Assembly: GCA_035638495.1 (NCBI GenBank)
Contig: DASQZW010000215.1
Coordinates: 65,528 to 129,527 of the forward strand
Source: CF-161 sp035638495
Lineage (GTDB): Bacteria > Chloroflexota > Dormibacteria > Dormibacterales > Dormibacteraceae
Direction of reading: 5' to 3'
DNA length: 64,000 nucleotides
The notes below the pieces were generated by a model that was given only the letters and a program-made list of their open reading frames with translations, did not search any database and was not told the DNA's origin. The position numbers were made by a program, and so were the translations under genes. Below are positions 8,110-16,157 of the stretch, in pieces; position 1 is the stretch's first letter, and every line of letters starts with the position of its first letter.

Positions 8110-8535
8110 TCACGCTAGCGGTGGGCCGGCCGAGCTGGCTTCTCGATTCCTGACCGGTCTGGTGTACATCTTTGCGAGGCACGCCGGAATGCCGGCGCCG
8201 TCCTCATGGCTGCGAGCGCGATACGCGCTGGGGCTCTCGCCGACGAGCTCGGTGAAGCGGGCGCTGAAGGACCCGAGCGAGGTGCAGCCGACCTCGAAGC
8301 AGACGTCCGTGACCGTCAGGTCGCCTCGCCGCAGCAGTGCCTTTGCGCGCTCGATCCGGCGCGTCATGAGGTAGCTGTACGGGGTTTCGCCGAAGGCGGC
8401 GCGGAAGCTGCGGGAGAAGTGGCCGGCGGACATGAACGCGCCGCGCGCGAGCGCCGGGACGTCGAGCGGCCGCGCGTAGTCGCGGTCCATCTGGTCGCGG
8501 GCCCGGCGCAGGCGGACCAGGTCCTCGATCGTCAC
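8110..8535 (-). CDS. AraC-family transcriptional regulator (DNA-binding domain only)
   Basis: 141 residues from GTG 8535 (VTIEDLVRLRRARDQMDRDYARPLDVPALARGAFMS). It is a double helix-turn-helix AraC domain: GHFSRSFRAAFGETPYSYLMTRRIERAKALLRRGDLTVTDVCFEVGCTSLGSFSARFTELVGESPSAYR. There is no N-terminal sensor domain, as in other short AraC proteins paired with VOC enzymes. The last 30 residues are a low-complexity tail. It probably controls the downstream VOC-globin genes. The start codon overlaps the stop of an open frame upstream (GTGA). Confidence 0.85.
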   Translation of the reverse strand: MTIEDLVRLRRARDQMDRDYARPLDVPALARGAFMSAGHFSRSFRAAFGETPYSYLMTRRIERAKALLRRGDLTVTDVCFEVGCTSLGSFSARFTELVGESPSAYRARSHEDGAGIPACLAKMYTRPVRNREASSAGPPLA

Positions 8536-9089
8536 GAGACCAGCATGCCATGACGACCGCCGGCACCGCCGCGGCGGTCGGCCCGGTGCTGCCGTACCGG
8601 CGCCACGCCCTGGGCGCCGAATGAGGTGGCCGCCGTACGGCAGGACTGCGTCCGACACGCATGTGTGCCACATCCAGGCTGCAGGTGGCGGTTGCTGCTC
8701 GTGACGGTGGTCTGCAGCCCGGAGCAACCACGCTCACGCGCAGCAACGCATGGTTCCGGGCCGTGAGTGACCCACTTGCGGCTCGGCACCAGGCGGAGGG
8801 TGTCCAGGCCGCGAAGCGCCGGAGGGAAGCCTGGACAGCCGGTCCTTGCGGCACCCAGGCTGGGAGGTGGGGGGCGCTCCCCGCGCCCCCTTCGCCCGAC
8901 TCGGCCCTCGCCCGGCCACAGCACCACCACCTCGCGGGCCCGAGCGGCGACCAGGCCGTTCACGGCGCGCGCGACCTCGGCCGGCGTCCGGCCCGCGAGG
9001 TGGGCCACCAGCTCGTGTCGCGGGTCGCCGTGCTCCAGCTCGCATCGCTCGCGGAGGGCGGCGTAGACGGCGGCCAATTCGACCGTCAC
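8532..9089 (-). CDS. Questionable ORF coupled to GrpB and AraC genes
   Basis: 185 residues from GTG 9089. Its start overlaps the GrpB stop (GTGA) and its stop overlaps the AraC start in the same way, which would make a tightly coupled chain. Only the first 60 residues look protein-like (ELAAVYAALRERCELEHGD, HELVAHLAGRTPAEVARAVNGLVAARAREVVVLW). The rest is Arg/Pro/Gly/Cys-rich and reads like translated non-coding DNA, including a G/C-rich palindromic tract near 8864-8900. It may be a small gene that has lost its stop codon. If it is not coding, 8536-9085 holds no other gene that I can see. Confidence 0.35.
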   Translation of the reverse strand: MTVELAAVYAALRERCELEHGDPRHELVAHLAGRTPAEVARAVNGLVAARAREVVVLWPGEGRVGRRGRGERPPPPSLGAARTGCPGFPPALRGLDTLRLVPSRKWVTHGPEPCVAARERGCSGLQTTVTSSNRHLQPGCGTHACRTQSCRTAATSFGAQGVAPVRQHRADRRGGAGGRHGMLVS

Positions 9090-9676
9090 GCTCGCCGGTC
9101 GCGAGCGGCCGCCGCGATGATCTCCTCCACCACCGCGCTCTTGGCGTCCGCGTACTGCTGCATGTACTTCCACTCGTGCGACGCGAGCTCGCGCTTGAGC
9201 GCCGCGTACCGCTCGCGGTCCGCCGCGTTCGCCCGAAGGCGGTCGCGGAACAGGATCATCCGGTCGAGCTCCTCGCAGCCGGCCGAGAAGACGTGCAGGT
9301 TGACGCTGGTGTCGGGGCCCTTGAAGAGCCGGTGCTCGAACCACTCCGGCTCCCGGATGCGGAGCACGTAGCCGGCCTCCTCCATGGCGGGCACGTACGT
9401 CTCCTCCGCGGCCGAGTCCGGCACCTCGAGCCCGACGTCGACGATGGGCTTGGCCGGGAGGTCGGGCACCGACGTCGAGCCCACGTGCTCGATCCGGACC
9501 ACCAGTGCGCCGAGGACGGTGCGAACCCGCGCCGCCTCGCGCTCGTAGAGCGAGGGCCACGCCGGGTCGTACTCGCGGATCTCGATCGGCGCCGTCAGCG
9601 GCGTCGGACCCCCGATCGTGATCCGCCCGAGGTCGCGATCGTAGGCGTCGACGTCCTCGGGGTCTCGGGAGCTCAT
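9086..9676 (-). CDS. GrpB-family predicted nucleotidyltransferase (UPF0157)
   Basis: 196 residues. The family signature is clear: IREYDPAWPSLYEREAARVRTVLG, then RIEHVGSTSVPDLPAKPIVDVGLEV, the nucleotidyltransferase-like GS-x-D/V core. Next come EPEWFEHRLFKGPDTSVNLHVF and the C-terminal FRDRLRANAADRERYAALKRELA...EWKYMQQYADAKSAVVEEI. The biochemical role of GrpB proteins is not established. It lies after the terminator of the ABC operon and has its own TACGCT -10, 10 nt before ATG. Confidence 0.85.
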   Translation of the reverse strand: MSSRDPEDVDAYDRDLGRITIGGPTPLTAPIEIREYDPAWPSLYEREAARVRTVLGALVVRIEHVGSTSVPDLPAKPIVDVGLEVPDSAAEETYVPAMEEAGYVLRIREPEWFEHRLFKGPDTSVNLHVFSAGCEELDRMILFRDRLRANAADRERYAALKRELASHEWKYMQQYADAKSAVVEEIIAAAARDRRA

Positions 9677-9686
9677 GGGCGCAGCC

Positions 9687-9692
9687 AGCGTA
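9687..9692 (-). promoter_or_regulatory. -10 box TACGCT of the GrpB gene
   Basis: On the minus strand TACGCT ends 10 nt before ATG 9676, giving a leader of only a few bases. No SD is present. Confidence 0.4.
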
Positions 9693-9710
9693 CCAGCCGC
9701 AGGAATGGCG

Positions 9711-9741
9711 GCCGGAGGGGAGGCGCGGCCTCCCCTCCGGC
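9711..9741 (-). terminator. Hairpin terminator after the ABC permease gene
   Basis: Perfect inverted repeat with 14-bp arms (GCCGGAGGGGAGGC, 9711-9724; complement 9728-9741) and a 3-base loop. It starts 7 bases past the permease stop. No T-tract follows in the minus-strand direction, so it is a strong stem without the classic U-run. It separates the ABC operon from GrpB. Confidence 0.65.
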
Positions 9742-9748
9742 GGCTGGG

Positions 9749-12088
9749 TCACTCGTAGCGGAGCGTCTCGGCGATCCGGATCCGCGAGGCGGACCAGACC
9801 GGCCCCACGGTGGCGACCGAGGCCACCGCCACGATGAAGACCAGCATGGCCAGGATGCTGGCCGGGTTGAAGACGAAGGGAACGGCGAGGAGCACCGCGC
9901 CCACGAACTGCAGGAATCCGTACGCCGCGGGAATGCCGATCGCGACCGCGATCACCCACGACACCAGGCCGAGGCCCACGCCCTCGGTCCAGAACACCTG
10001 CGCGACCCGCCGCCCGGTGGCGCCCATCGAGCGCAGGATTCCGATCTCGCGCCGGCGCTCCAGCACGCCCATGGCCAGCGCGTTGAACAGGCCGATGGCG
10101 CCCACGAGTGCGACGATCGCGACCACGCTGTAGAAGAGCGCGTAGAGGATCAGGAACGTGCTCTGGTTGCCCTGGACCAGCTGGTTGGTGGTGAACACGG
10201 TCGCCTGCGCCGGCGTGCCGCCCAGCGTGGCGTCCACGCGCCGGGCCAGGGCGTCGACGTCCGCCTGCCTGCTGCTCGTCGAGCTGACGAGCAGGGTCTG
10301 GAAGTAATCGGCCGGTAGGCCGTTGAACGCGTTCGCCTGCGCCCGCGTGGTGATGATCACGCCGGCGCCCGTCGGATTCTGCAGGTCGCGGCTGATGCCG
10401 ACGATCCGCCAGCTCGCGCGGTGCAGGTCGGTGTGGAAGTCGATCGTGTCGCCGACCTTCAGGCCCGACTTCTGAGCGGCGTCCTGGCTGATCAGCGCCG
10501 CGCCCTGGTCGGCATCGGTGATCCATCGGCCGGAGACGACGTGCTGCTGATACAGGACGGGGTCCGCGCTCACGCCGGTGAGCAGGGTCCGCCCCCACTT
10601 CGTCTGCACGAGCGTCTGCGAGAGCGGTTCCATGCGGGCGACGCCCGGAACCGCCGCCAGCGTCGGCTGCACCGAGCCGTAGGGCTGCGGGTTGTCGAGG
10701 TTCGCGTACACGTCGAAGCCCGTGAACACGTCGCCGAGTGCGGCGTTCCAGGAGGAGGTCGTGGTCTGCACCGCCAGGAAGGCAGCGCCCGTCACGGCGA
10801 GCGCCGCGACGGTCAGCAGCGAGCGGGTGCGCCGCCGGAACAGGCCGCGCAGCCCGACCTGCACGGTCTGCGGGACGAAGCCGAGCAGCCCGCGAACGGC
10901 GGCGCTCCAGACGCCGCGGCGCCGCTGTCCGTTCGCGATCCCGTAGCCGGACAGGGCCTGCTTGACGGTGACCCGGGTTCCCAGGAACACCGGGAGGGCG
11001 GCCGCCGCGAGCGGGATGCCGACGCCGACCAGGACGGCCTGGATGAAGAGCGACGGCCCGATCTGGATGGCGGACGGGTCCATGCCGAGGTTCACGGCGA
11101 AGTAGCGGTAGAGCATGTCGCCGAGGCCGATGCCGACCGCGATGCCGATGACCGTGCCGGCCACCCCGTAGATGGCGACGCCCATGAGGTAGTTGCGGAG
11201 CACTCTGCCGCCGCTGGCGCCGATCGCCTTCATCGTGCCCATCACCGGGACCTGCTCGGCGATGAGCGTGGAGATGGTGCTGAGCAGCAGGAACACGCTC
11301 AGCAGCAGGGCGAGCACCGAGAGCGCCTGCATGATCGTGAAGATGCCGGTGATGATCGAGCTCGATCCGCCCGACACGTCCCGGCCCACGGCGCTCTGCA
11401 GCACGACGACGCCCTGGGACTGGAGGACCCCACCGAGCTGAACGGCGGTCGCGGCGCGCTGTCCGTAGTCGTGGAGGCGTACGAGTGCGAGGTTCGAGCC
11501 GTTCACGTGCAGCAGCGACTGCAGGTCGGACTCCTGCATGTAGCCGGACGCCCGGCGGGTGAATGTCGGGGAGGCGGCGCCCGGCGTGTGCGCGAGCCCG
11601 GACACGACGAGCTGGCGCGTGCCGGTGCCGACCTGGAGCGTGATGGTGTCGCCGACCTTGAACGGCGTCACCGCGGTGTCCGACGACTCCATCAGGATCT
11701 GTCCCGGCCCCGGCTGCGTCCCTGCCGCGATCGTGAACTTCTGGAACCGCGGGTTCTGGAAGTCCGCGAGGCCCGTGATCGCGAGCGGCTCGTGACCGGA
11801 CGGGATCGCCCAGCGGGTCGCGGCGTAGGTCTCGGTGGCGGCCACGTCGACGTTGGGCTGACGGCTCAGCACGTCCGCGACGGGGGCGGTGGTCGGGGCG
11901 ACGAAGAACTGGATGTCCGGCTGGCCGGTCGTGTCGTTGAGGTTGTCGAGGCCGGACGTGAACTGGCCGGACGCCATCGCGATGGCGGTGAGGCCCGTCA
12001 CGCCGATCGCGATGCCGAGCACCGTGAGCGCGGTGCGCAGCTTGCGCCGCGTGACGTCCCGGATCGCCTTCTTCGTGAGCGCGCTCAT
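9749..12088 (-). CDS. ABC exporter permease with two FtsX domains
   Basis: 779 residues. The cytoplasmic N-terminus plus TM1 (RKLRTALTVLGIAIGVTGLTAIAMAS) is followed by a large extracytoplasmic MacB_PCD-type domain (about 40-250). A first FtsX three-TM block follows (ITGIFTIMQALSVLALLLSVFLLL, GVAIYGVAGTVIGIAVGIG, QAVLVGVGIPLAAAALPVFLG). A second TM (RRRTRSLLTVAALAVTGAAFLAVQ), a second external domain, and a terminal FtsX block (ILYALFYSVVAIVALVGAIGLFNALAM...) complete it. This duplicated layout is that of LolCE/MacB-like exporters. The start overlaps the stop of the ATPase gene (ATGA). Substrate unknown; control by the neighbouring two-component system suggests an envelope-stress or antimicrobial export role. 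Confidence 0.88.
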   Translation of the reverse strand: MSALTKKAIRDVTRRKLRTALTVLGIAIGVTGLTAIAMASGQFTSGLDNLNDTTGQPDIQFFVAPTTAPVADVLSRQPNVDVAATETYAATRWAIPSGHEPLAITGLADFQNPRFQKFTIAAGTQPGPGQILMESSDTAVTPFKVGDTITLQVGTGTRQLVVSGLAHTPGAASPTFTRRASGYMQESDLQSLLHVNGSNLALVRLHDYGQRAATAVQLGGVLQSQGVVVLQSAVGRDVSGGSSSIITGIFTIMQALSVLALLLSVFLLLSTISTLIAEQVPVMGTMKAIGASGGRVLRNYLMGVAIYGVAGTVIGIAVGIGLGDMLYRYFAVNLGMDPSAIQIGPSLFIQAVLVGVGIPLAAAALPVFLGTRVTVKQALSGYGIANGQRRRGVWSAAVRGLLGFVPQTVQVGLRGLFRRRTRSLLTVAALAVTGAAFLAVQTTTSSWNAALGDVFTGFDVYANLDNPQPYGSVQPTLAAVPGVARMEPLSQTLVQTKWGRTLLTGVSADPVLYQQHVVSGRWITDADQGAALISQDAAQKSGLKVGDTIDFHTDLHRASWRIVGISRDLQNPTGAGVIITTRAQANAFNGLPADYFQTLLVSSTSSRQADVDALARRVDATLGGTPAQATVFTTNQLVQGNQSTFLILYALFYSVVAIVALVGAIGLFNALAMGVLERRREIGILRSMGATGRRVAQVFWTEGVGLGLVSWVIAVAIGIPAAYGFLQFVGAVLLAVPFVFNPASILAMLVFIVAVASVATVGPVWSASRIRIAETLRYE

Positions 12089-12834
12089 GATGCCGCCTCC
12101 CGCCCGGCGCCGACGGCGCCGAGGCCGATCACGCGGCCGTCGAGGAGGTCGACCCGGCTCGTGGCGCGGGCCGCCAGCTCGCGGTCGTGGGTCACGTACA
12201 GCACCGACTTGCCGCGCCCGGTCAGGCTGCCGAGCAGGTCGAAGACCTGGTGCGCGGACTTCGAGTCGAGGTTGCCGGTCGGTTCATCGGCGACCAGCAC
12301 CGGCGGGTCGTTGGCGAGCGCCCGGGCGATCGCGACGCGCTGCTGCTGCCCACCCGAGAGCTGGCTGGGCAGGCGGTCGGCGTAGTCGGCCATGCCGACC
12401 TCGTCCAGGCAGGCGAGGCTGCGCTCGCGGCGCTGCCGGCGCGGGAACGCGCCCCCCAGCTCGAGCGCCAGCTCGACGTTCTCGCGGGCGGTGAGCGTCG
12501 GCAGGAGCTGGAAGAACTGGAAGACGATGCCGACGGTGCGGCCGCGCCAGCGCGCGAGCCCGTTCTCGCTCATGTGGCCGATCTCGTTCCCGGCGAAGAC
12601 GACGCGGCCGGACGTGGGCCGGTCGATCCCCGTCAGGATGTTGAGCAGCGTCGACTTGCCGCTCCCGGACGGCCCGTTGATGGCGAACAGGCTGTTGCGC
12701 GGCACTGCGAACGAAACCGCGTCCAGGATCGTCGTCGACGTGCCGTTGCTGCCGATGACCTTGGTGATCGCCTCGGCCTCGACCAGGACGTCGCTTGCCT
12801 GGACGTGCTCGACTGATCTGTCTGCGATCTGCAT
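12085..12834 (-). CDS. ABC exporter ATP-binding protein (MacB/LolD type)
   Basis: 249 residues. Walker A GPSGSGKST, Q-loop FQFFQLLPTLTARENVELAL, signature LSGGQQQRVAIARAL, Walker B VLVADEPT and D-loop GNLDSKS are followed by switch His in YVTHDREL. All are intact, so it is an active ATPase. About 25 extra N-terminal residues precede the domain. Start ATG 12834 has AAAGGAG nine bases upstream. It is the first gene of a two-gene operon with the permease (4-base overlap), behind a promoter carrying several inverted repeats. Confidence 0.92.
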   Translation of the reverse strand: MQIADRSVEHVQASDVLVEAEAITKVIGSNGTSTTILDAVSFAVPRNSLFAINGPSGSGKSTLLNILTGIDRPTSGRVVFAGNEIGHMSENGLARWRGRTVGIVFQFFQLLPTLTARENVELALELGGAFPRRQRRERSLACLDEVGMADYADRLPSQLSGGQQQRVAIARALANDPPVLVADEPTGNLDSKSAHQVFDLLGSLTGRGKSVLYVTHDRELAARATSRVDLLDGRVIGLGAVGAGREAAS

Positions 12835-12862
12835 TGCCAGTGGCTCCTTTCAGTTGGCTTCT

Positions 12863-12893
12863 GTGACGCTTCCTGCGTCACGATCACAACGTA
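12863..12893 (-). promoter_or_regulatory. ABC-operon promoter: -10 TACGTT and a +1 inverted repeat
   Basis: Minus-strand TACGTT (12893-12888) is a plausible -10. Transcription would then start near 12881, leaving a 46-base leader with an AAAGGAG SD. At the start point lies a perfect inverted repeat GTGACGC-TTCCT-GCGTCAC (12863-12881, 7-bp arms, 5-base spacer). It could be an operator at +1 or a leader hairpin. Confidence 0.5.
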
Positions 12894-12927
12894 GGGCCAG
12901 GGGGGCACTGTGCAGAAGTCGCCGCGA

Positions 12928-12980
12928 TCACGACTTTCTCGTGACAATGGGAGCGCTTCGCATGACAGGTGTCACGTGAC
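12928..12980. promoter_or_regulatory. Upstream operator array of GTGAC-type inverted repeats
   Basis: Three further repeats with the same half-site are present: TCACGA-CTTTC-TCGTGA (12928-12944), TGACA-GG-TGTCA (12963-12974) and the palindrome GTCACGTGAC (12971-12980). The first is centred 45-46 bp from the -10 centre (about -56) and the next about 32 bp further up. This is the side-of-helix spacing expected for a response regulator activator. The likely binder is the NarL/DesR-type regulator encoded next door. Confidence 0.55.
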
Positions 12981-13010
12981 GGAGTGTGAGGAACCGGGAC
13001 AGTCCCTCCG

Positions 13011-13127
13011 CCCTCGCGGGGGAGGGTAGGGAGGGGTCGCTCAGACAGAGCAGAGCCGTCGGTCACGCAGCGCCGCTCGCCCCCCGCCGGTCCGTGGCCG
13101 GACCACCTCCCCCGCGAAGGGGGGGGA
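13011..13127. repeat. G/C-rich palindromic repeat pair
   Basis: CCCTCGCGGGGGAGGG (13011-13026) is the exact reverse complement of the 16-mer at 40290-40305. A second copy in the opposite orientation, CCTCCCCCGCGA plus a G-run, lies at 13106-13127. The two face each other across about 80 bases, right after the response-regulator stop, so the unit could act as a transcription terminator or a small dispersed repeat element. Confidence 0.5.
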
Positions 13128-13132
13128 CCACA

Positions 13133-13738
13133 CTAGAGCCAGCCCTTCTCGCGGGCGATGCGCGCCGCTTCGATGCGGTTGTGGGCGTTGACCTTCTGGA
13201 TCGCGATGGACAGGTGGTTGCGCACCGTGCCGCTGCTCAGGTGCAGCGCGCTGGCCACCGCCTCCACGCTGGCGCCGTCCGCGCTGAGCGACAGCACCTC
13301 CTGCTCGCGCGGCGTCAGCGGGCTGGTTCCGTCGCTGAGCGCCGAGATGGCAAGCTTGGGGTCGAACACCTTCTCGCCTGCCATGACCCTGCGCACCGCC
13401 ACCGCCAGCTCGTCCGGCGGCGCGTCCTTGAGCAGGAAGCCCCGTACCCCGCTCTCCACGGCGCGGCGCAGGTAGCCGGGGCGGCCGAACACCGTGAGAA
13501 TCAGCGTGCGGCAGGACGGCAGATGGCGCTGCAGGTCGGCCGCCGCCGCGATCCCGTCGCAGCCCGGCATCTCGATGTCGAGCAGCGCGACGTCCGGCTT
13601 CGCCTCGACCGCCGCGACCAGCACCTGGTCGCCGCGCTCGACCTGCGCCACCACCTCGATGTCCGGCTCGTCCGACAGCAGGGCGGCGAGGGCGCCGCGG
13701 ATCATGGCCTGATCCTCGGCGATCAGGACGCGTATCAA
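13133..13738 (-). CDS. NarL/DesR-family response regulator
   Basis: 201 residues. The receiver domain has acidic pocket AEDQ, phospho-acceptor Asp54 (ALLDIEMPGCDG), Thr in LILTVFGRPGYL and Lys in FLLKDAPPDEL, all intact. A LuxR-type helix-turn-helix follows (SPLTPREQEVLSLSADGASVEAVASALHLSSGTVRNHLSIAIQKVNAHNRIEAARIARE). The start overlaps the sensor kinase stop (ATGA). Like DesR and LiaR relatives, it probably binds as a dimer to inverted repeats; the array upstream of the exporter operon 150-240 bases downstream is the obvious target. Confidence 0.92.
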   Translation of the reverse strand: MIRVLIAEDQAMIRGALAALLSDEPDIEVVAQVERGDQVLVAAVEAKPDVALLDIEMPGCDGIAAAADLQRHLPSCRTLILTVFGRPGYLRRAVESGVRGFLLKDAPPDELAVAVRRVMAGEKVFDPKLAISALSDGTSPLTPREQEVLSLSADGASVEAVASALHLSSGTVRNHLSIAIQKVNAHNRIEAARIAREKGWL

Positions 13739-14847
13739 CCCGCCTGCAGCTCCACGACGGTGCGGAAGCCGCTGCCGTCGGCCTCGACCGTCGACCGTCC
13801 CCCGGCGGCGAGCGCCCGCTCCTGGATGCCGCGCAGGCCGTTCCCGAACCGGACCGGGCCGTCCGCGCCGCGACCGTCGTCAGCGACCTCGAGCGCCACC
13901 CTGCCGTCGGATCGCTTGAGCGTGATCCGGCAGTTCCGGGCCCCGCTGTGCTTCACGACGTTCGTCAGCGCCTCCCGCAGGGCCCAGCTGAACACGCCCT
14001 CCTCTTCGGGAGACATGGGACCTGCCTGGTTGTCGACAGTCGTCGTGATGCCCGCGGCGCGCAGGACCATGAGCGCGTTCACGAGCTCGCGGTCCACACT
14101 CGCCTGCCGGTACCCGGCGACGGCCTCGCGCACCTCGTCCAGCGACCGGCGGGCCACCTGCGCCACCTCCTGCAGCTCCTGGCGCAGCTCGGGCCCCACG
14201 TCCGGAGGCAGGCGACGGGCGACGAGTTCGCTCTTCAGCACGACCGTCGCGAGGGTCTGGCCGAGCAGGTCGTGGAGGTCGCGGGCGAACCGGAGCCGCT
14301 CCTCGGCCACTGCCAGCTGCGCGATCCCCTCGCGCGCTGCCTGGAGCTCCTGGTAGGCGAGGATCAGCAGGCGGACCCCGATCGTGACGATGCCGACGAA
14401 TGCCGTGTTCAGCAGGTCACCGATCCCCGAGCTCAGGGCGTTCGTCGGCAGGTGCTGCTGGAAGTCGATCGCCGTCTGGACCACGAGGAGCGCGGCCAGC
14501 GCCGCGAGGGCGACGCGCCACTCGAACCCGGCGCCGATCAGCATCGCCGCGAACACCAGCAGGCCGCCGCTCGCGATGGGCGGGTGCGGCACCACCTCGA
14601 AGGCCAGCACGGAGAGCCCGGTGTAGGCGACCACCGCCACTGCCGGCCGGACCACGTCCCGAGTGCCGACCCACCTCGCCCAGAACCAGGCGAACACGGC
14701 GGCAGGGGCGAGCAGGAGCACCGCCTGAATCCACTGCGGCGGACCGGTCGGCACGATGCGTGCCGGAAGGGCGAAGACGAAAAAGAAGACGGACAGGGAC
14801 ACCATCACCCAGCGACCGGTGGTCAGCAGGCGCCCGAAGCCCGTCAT
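13735..14847 (-). CDS. DesK-like sensor histidine kinase
   Basis: 370 residues. Five to six membrane segments (about 12-30, 40-58, 68-85, 95-125, 145-165) are followed by a HisKA_3 dimerisation helix with phospho-His192 (RFARDLHDLLGQTLATVVLKSELVARRL). The HATPase_c domain has N-box REALTNVVKHSGARNC, G1 VADDGRGADG and G2 FGNGLRGIQERALAAGG. The sensing part is the membrane bundle itself, as in DesK or LiaS, so a membrane or envelope signal is likely. ATG 14847 is preceded by TAGGCT seven bases upstream (leaderless); the long open frame upstream is antisense to the CoA-transferase gene. Confidence 0.9.
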   Translation of the reverse strand: MTGFGRLLTTGRWVMVSLSVFFFVFALPARIVPTGPPQWIQAVLLLAPAAVFAWFWARWVGTRDVVRPAVAVVAYTGLSVLAFEVVPHPPIASGGLLVFAAMLIGAGFEWRVALAALAALLVVQTAIDFQQHLPTNALSSGIGDLLNTAFVGIVTIGVRLLILAYQELQAAREGIAQLAVAEERLRFARDLHDLLGQTLATVVLKSELVARRLPPDVGPELRQELQEVAQVARRSLDEVREAVAGYRQASVDRELVNALMVLRAAGITTTVDNQAGPMSPEEEGVFSWALREALTNVVKHSGARNCRITLKRSDGRVALEVADDGRGADGPVRFGNGLRGIQERALAAGGRSTVEADGSGFRTVVELQAG

Positions 14848-14854
14848 GCCGTCA

Positions 14855-14860
14855 AGCCTA
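14855..14860 (-). promoter_or_regulatory. -10 box TAGGCT of the sensor-kinase operon
   Basis: Minus-strand TAGGCT ends 7 nt before ATG 14847; no SD, so a leaderless kinase-regulator transcript is likely. Confidence 0.45.
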
Positions 14861-14931
14861 AGGCCGCCCGACGCCGCCGGGAAGTGAGGAAAAGCTGGTC
14901 CGGCCCCGTGACCGTTGTCATGCACTCGGCC

Positions 14932-14955
14932 GGACGTCCGGACGTCCTGTACAGT
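14932..14955 (+). promoter_or_regulatory. Leaderless promoter with tandem GGACGTCC palindromes
   Basis: Two adjacent copies of the palindrome GGACGTCC (14932-14939, 14940-14947) are followed by -10 TACAGT (14950-14955), which ends 9 nt before ATG 14965. The palindromes occupy the -35/-10 spacer, where a bound repressor would block polymerase. The regulator is not identified. Confidence 0.45.
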
Positions 14956-14964
14956 GCGGCCAAG

Positions 14965-16155
14965 ATGCAGCCGGACAACGGGCTCCCGCTCTCGGACCTG
15001 CGCGTCATCGACCTGACGGTGGCCCGGGCCGGCCCGACCTGCGTCCGGCAGCTGGCGGACTGGGGCGCCGACGTCATCCGGGTCGAGGCGCCGCCCGGCG
15101 CGGCCGGCGGCGACCAGATGGACGAGCGCCGCCACACCCCCGACTTCCAGAACCTGCACCGCAACAAACGCTGCGTGACCCTGGACCTCAAGTGCGGCGA
15201 GGGCCGCGACCTGCTGATGCGACTCGTGGACACCGCCGACGTCCTGGTCGAGAACATGCGGCCGCCGGTGAAGCACCGCCTGGGCTTCGACTACGAGGCC
15301 GTGCGGGCGCGGAACCCGCGTCTCGTCTACGCCTCCATCTCCGGGTTCGGCCAGACCGGTCCGTACGCCGGCCGGGGCGGAGTCGACCAGATCGCCCAGG
15401 GCATGGGCGGACTCATGAGCGTCACCGGCCAGCCCGGCACCGGCCCGACCCGCGTCGGCATCCCCGTCTCGGACCTGGCGGCCGGCCTGTACCTCACCAT
15501 CGGCATCCTGGCAGCGCTGCGGGAGCGCGACCGGACCGGCGAGGGCCAGTGGGTCAGGACCTCGCTGCTGGAGTCGATGATCGCGATGATGGACTTCCAG
15601 GCTGCGCGGTGGACCGTCGCCGGCGATGTGCCCGGCCAGGAGGGCAACAACCACCCGACGATGACGCCGATGGGGTGCTTCGCGACCGTGGACGGCCACC
15701 TCAACCTGGCCGGCGCGGGCGGCCGGCTGTGGCGCTCGCTGTGCGAGACCGTCGGCCTGCCGCACCTGGCGAGCGACCCCCGCTTCGACACCATCGCGAA
15801 GCGGTCGGCGGCCCGCGCAGAGCTCAACGCGCTGATCGCGGAACGGCTGCGGCAGGGCACGACGGCGGAGTGGGTGGCAGCGCTCAACGAGGCGGGCGTG
15901 CCGGCGGGCCCCGTGTACCGGGTCGACGAGACGTTCGCCGACCCGCAGGTCCGCCACCTCGACGTCGTCGCCGGCGTCGAGCACCCGGTGCTCGGCCACC
16001 TCGACCTGGTCCGCGGCCCGGTCACGACCAGCAGGGGCCCGGCCAGCGTCCGCGAGCCCAGCCCGGAGGCTGGCCAGCACACGGCCGAGGTGCTGGCGGA
16101 GCTCGGCGTGTCGTCCCAACAACTGGACGATCTGCGTACACGGGGGGTGGTCTGA
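14965..16155 (+). CDS. Class III (CaiB/BaiF-type) CoA transferase
   Basis: 396 residues. It transfers CoA between carboxylic acids. Family marks are LPLSDLRVIDLTVARAGPTCVRQLADWGADVIRVE at the N-terminus, HRNKRCVTLDLKCGEGRDLLMRLVDTADVLVENMRP, and YASISGFGQTGPYAGRGGVDQIAQGMGGLMSVTG. The segment containing the catalytic Asp (PVSDLAAGLYLTIGILAALRERD) and the small C-terminal domain follow. ATG 14965 is the start supported by the -10 box; an in-frame ATG at 14920 exists. The crotonase-family gene begins two bases after the stop, so the two enzymes probably act on one acyl-CoA. Acyl specificity is not predictable. Confidence 0.88.
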   Translation: MQPDNGLPLSDLRVIDLTVARAGPTCVRQLADWGADVIRVEAPPGAAGGDQMDERRHTPDFQNLHRNKRCVTLDLKCGEGRDLLMRLVDTADVLVENMRPPVKHRLGFDYEAVRARNPRLVYASISGFGQTGPYAGRGGVDQIAQGMGGLMSVTGQPGTGPTRVGIPVSDLAAGLYLTIGILAALRERDRTGEGQWVRTSLLESMIAMMDFQAARWTVAGDVPGQEGNNHPTMTPMGCFATVDGHLNLAGAGGRLWRSLCETVGLPHLASDPRFDTIAKRSAARAELNALIAERLRQGTTAEWVAALNEAGVPAGPVYRVDETFADPQVRHLDVVAGVEHPVLGHLDLVRGPVTTSRGPASVREPSPEAGQHTAEVLAELGVSSQQLDDLRTRGVV

Positions 16156-16157
16156 AG

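Noticed and set aside
8580..8780. Inverted-looking segments (for example GGAGCAACC against GGTTGCTGC, and two GCCGTAC copies) as a possible structured RNA
   Set aside because: Arms are short and mismatched; no consistent fold and no known RNA family recognised.
10421..12385. 654-codon plus-strand frame opposite the ABC permease
   Set aside because: No recognisable protein pattern; the minus strand encodes a complete FtsX-type permease.
13735..16122. Upstream extension of the sensor kinase frame by 425 codons
   Set aside because: It is antisense to the CoA-transferase gene; the TAGGCT -10 and membrane domain support the start at 14847.
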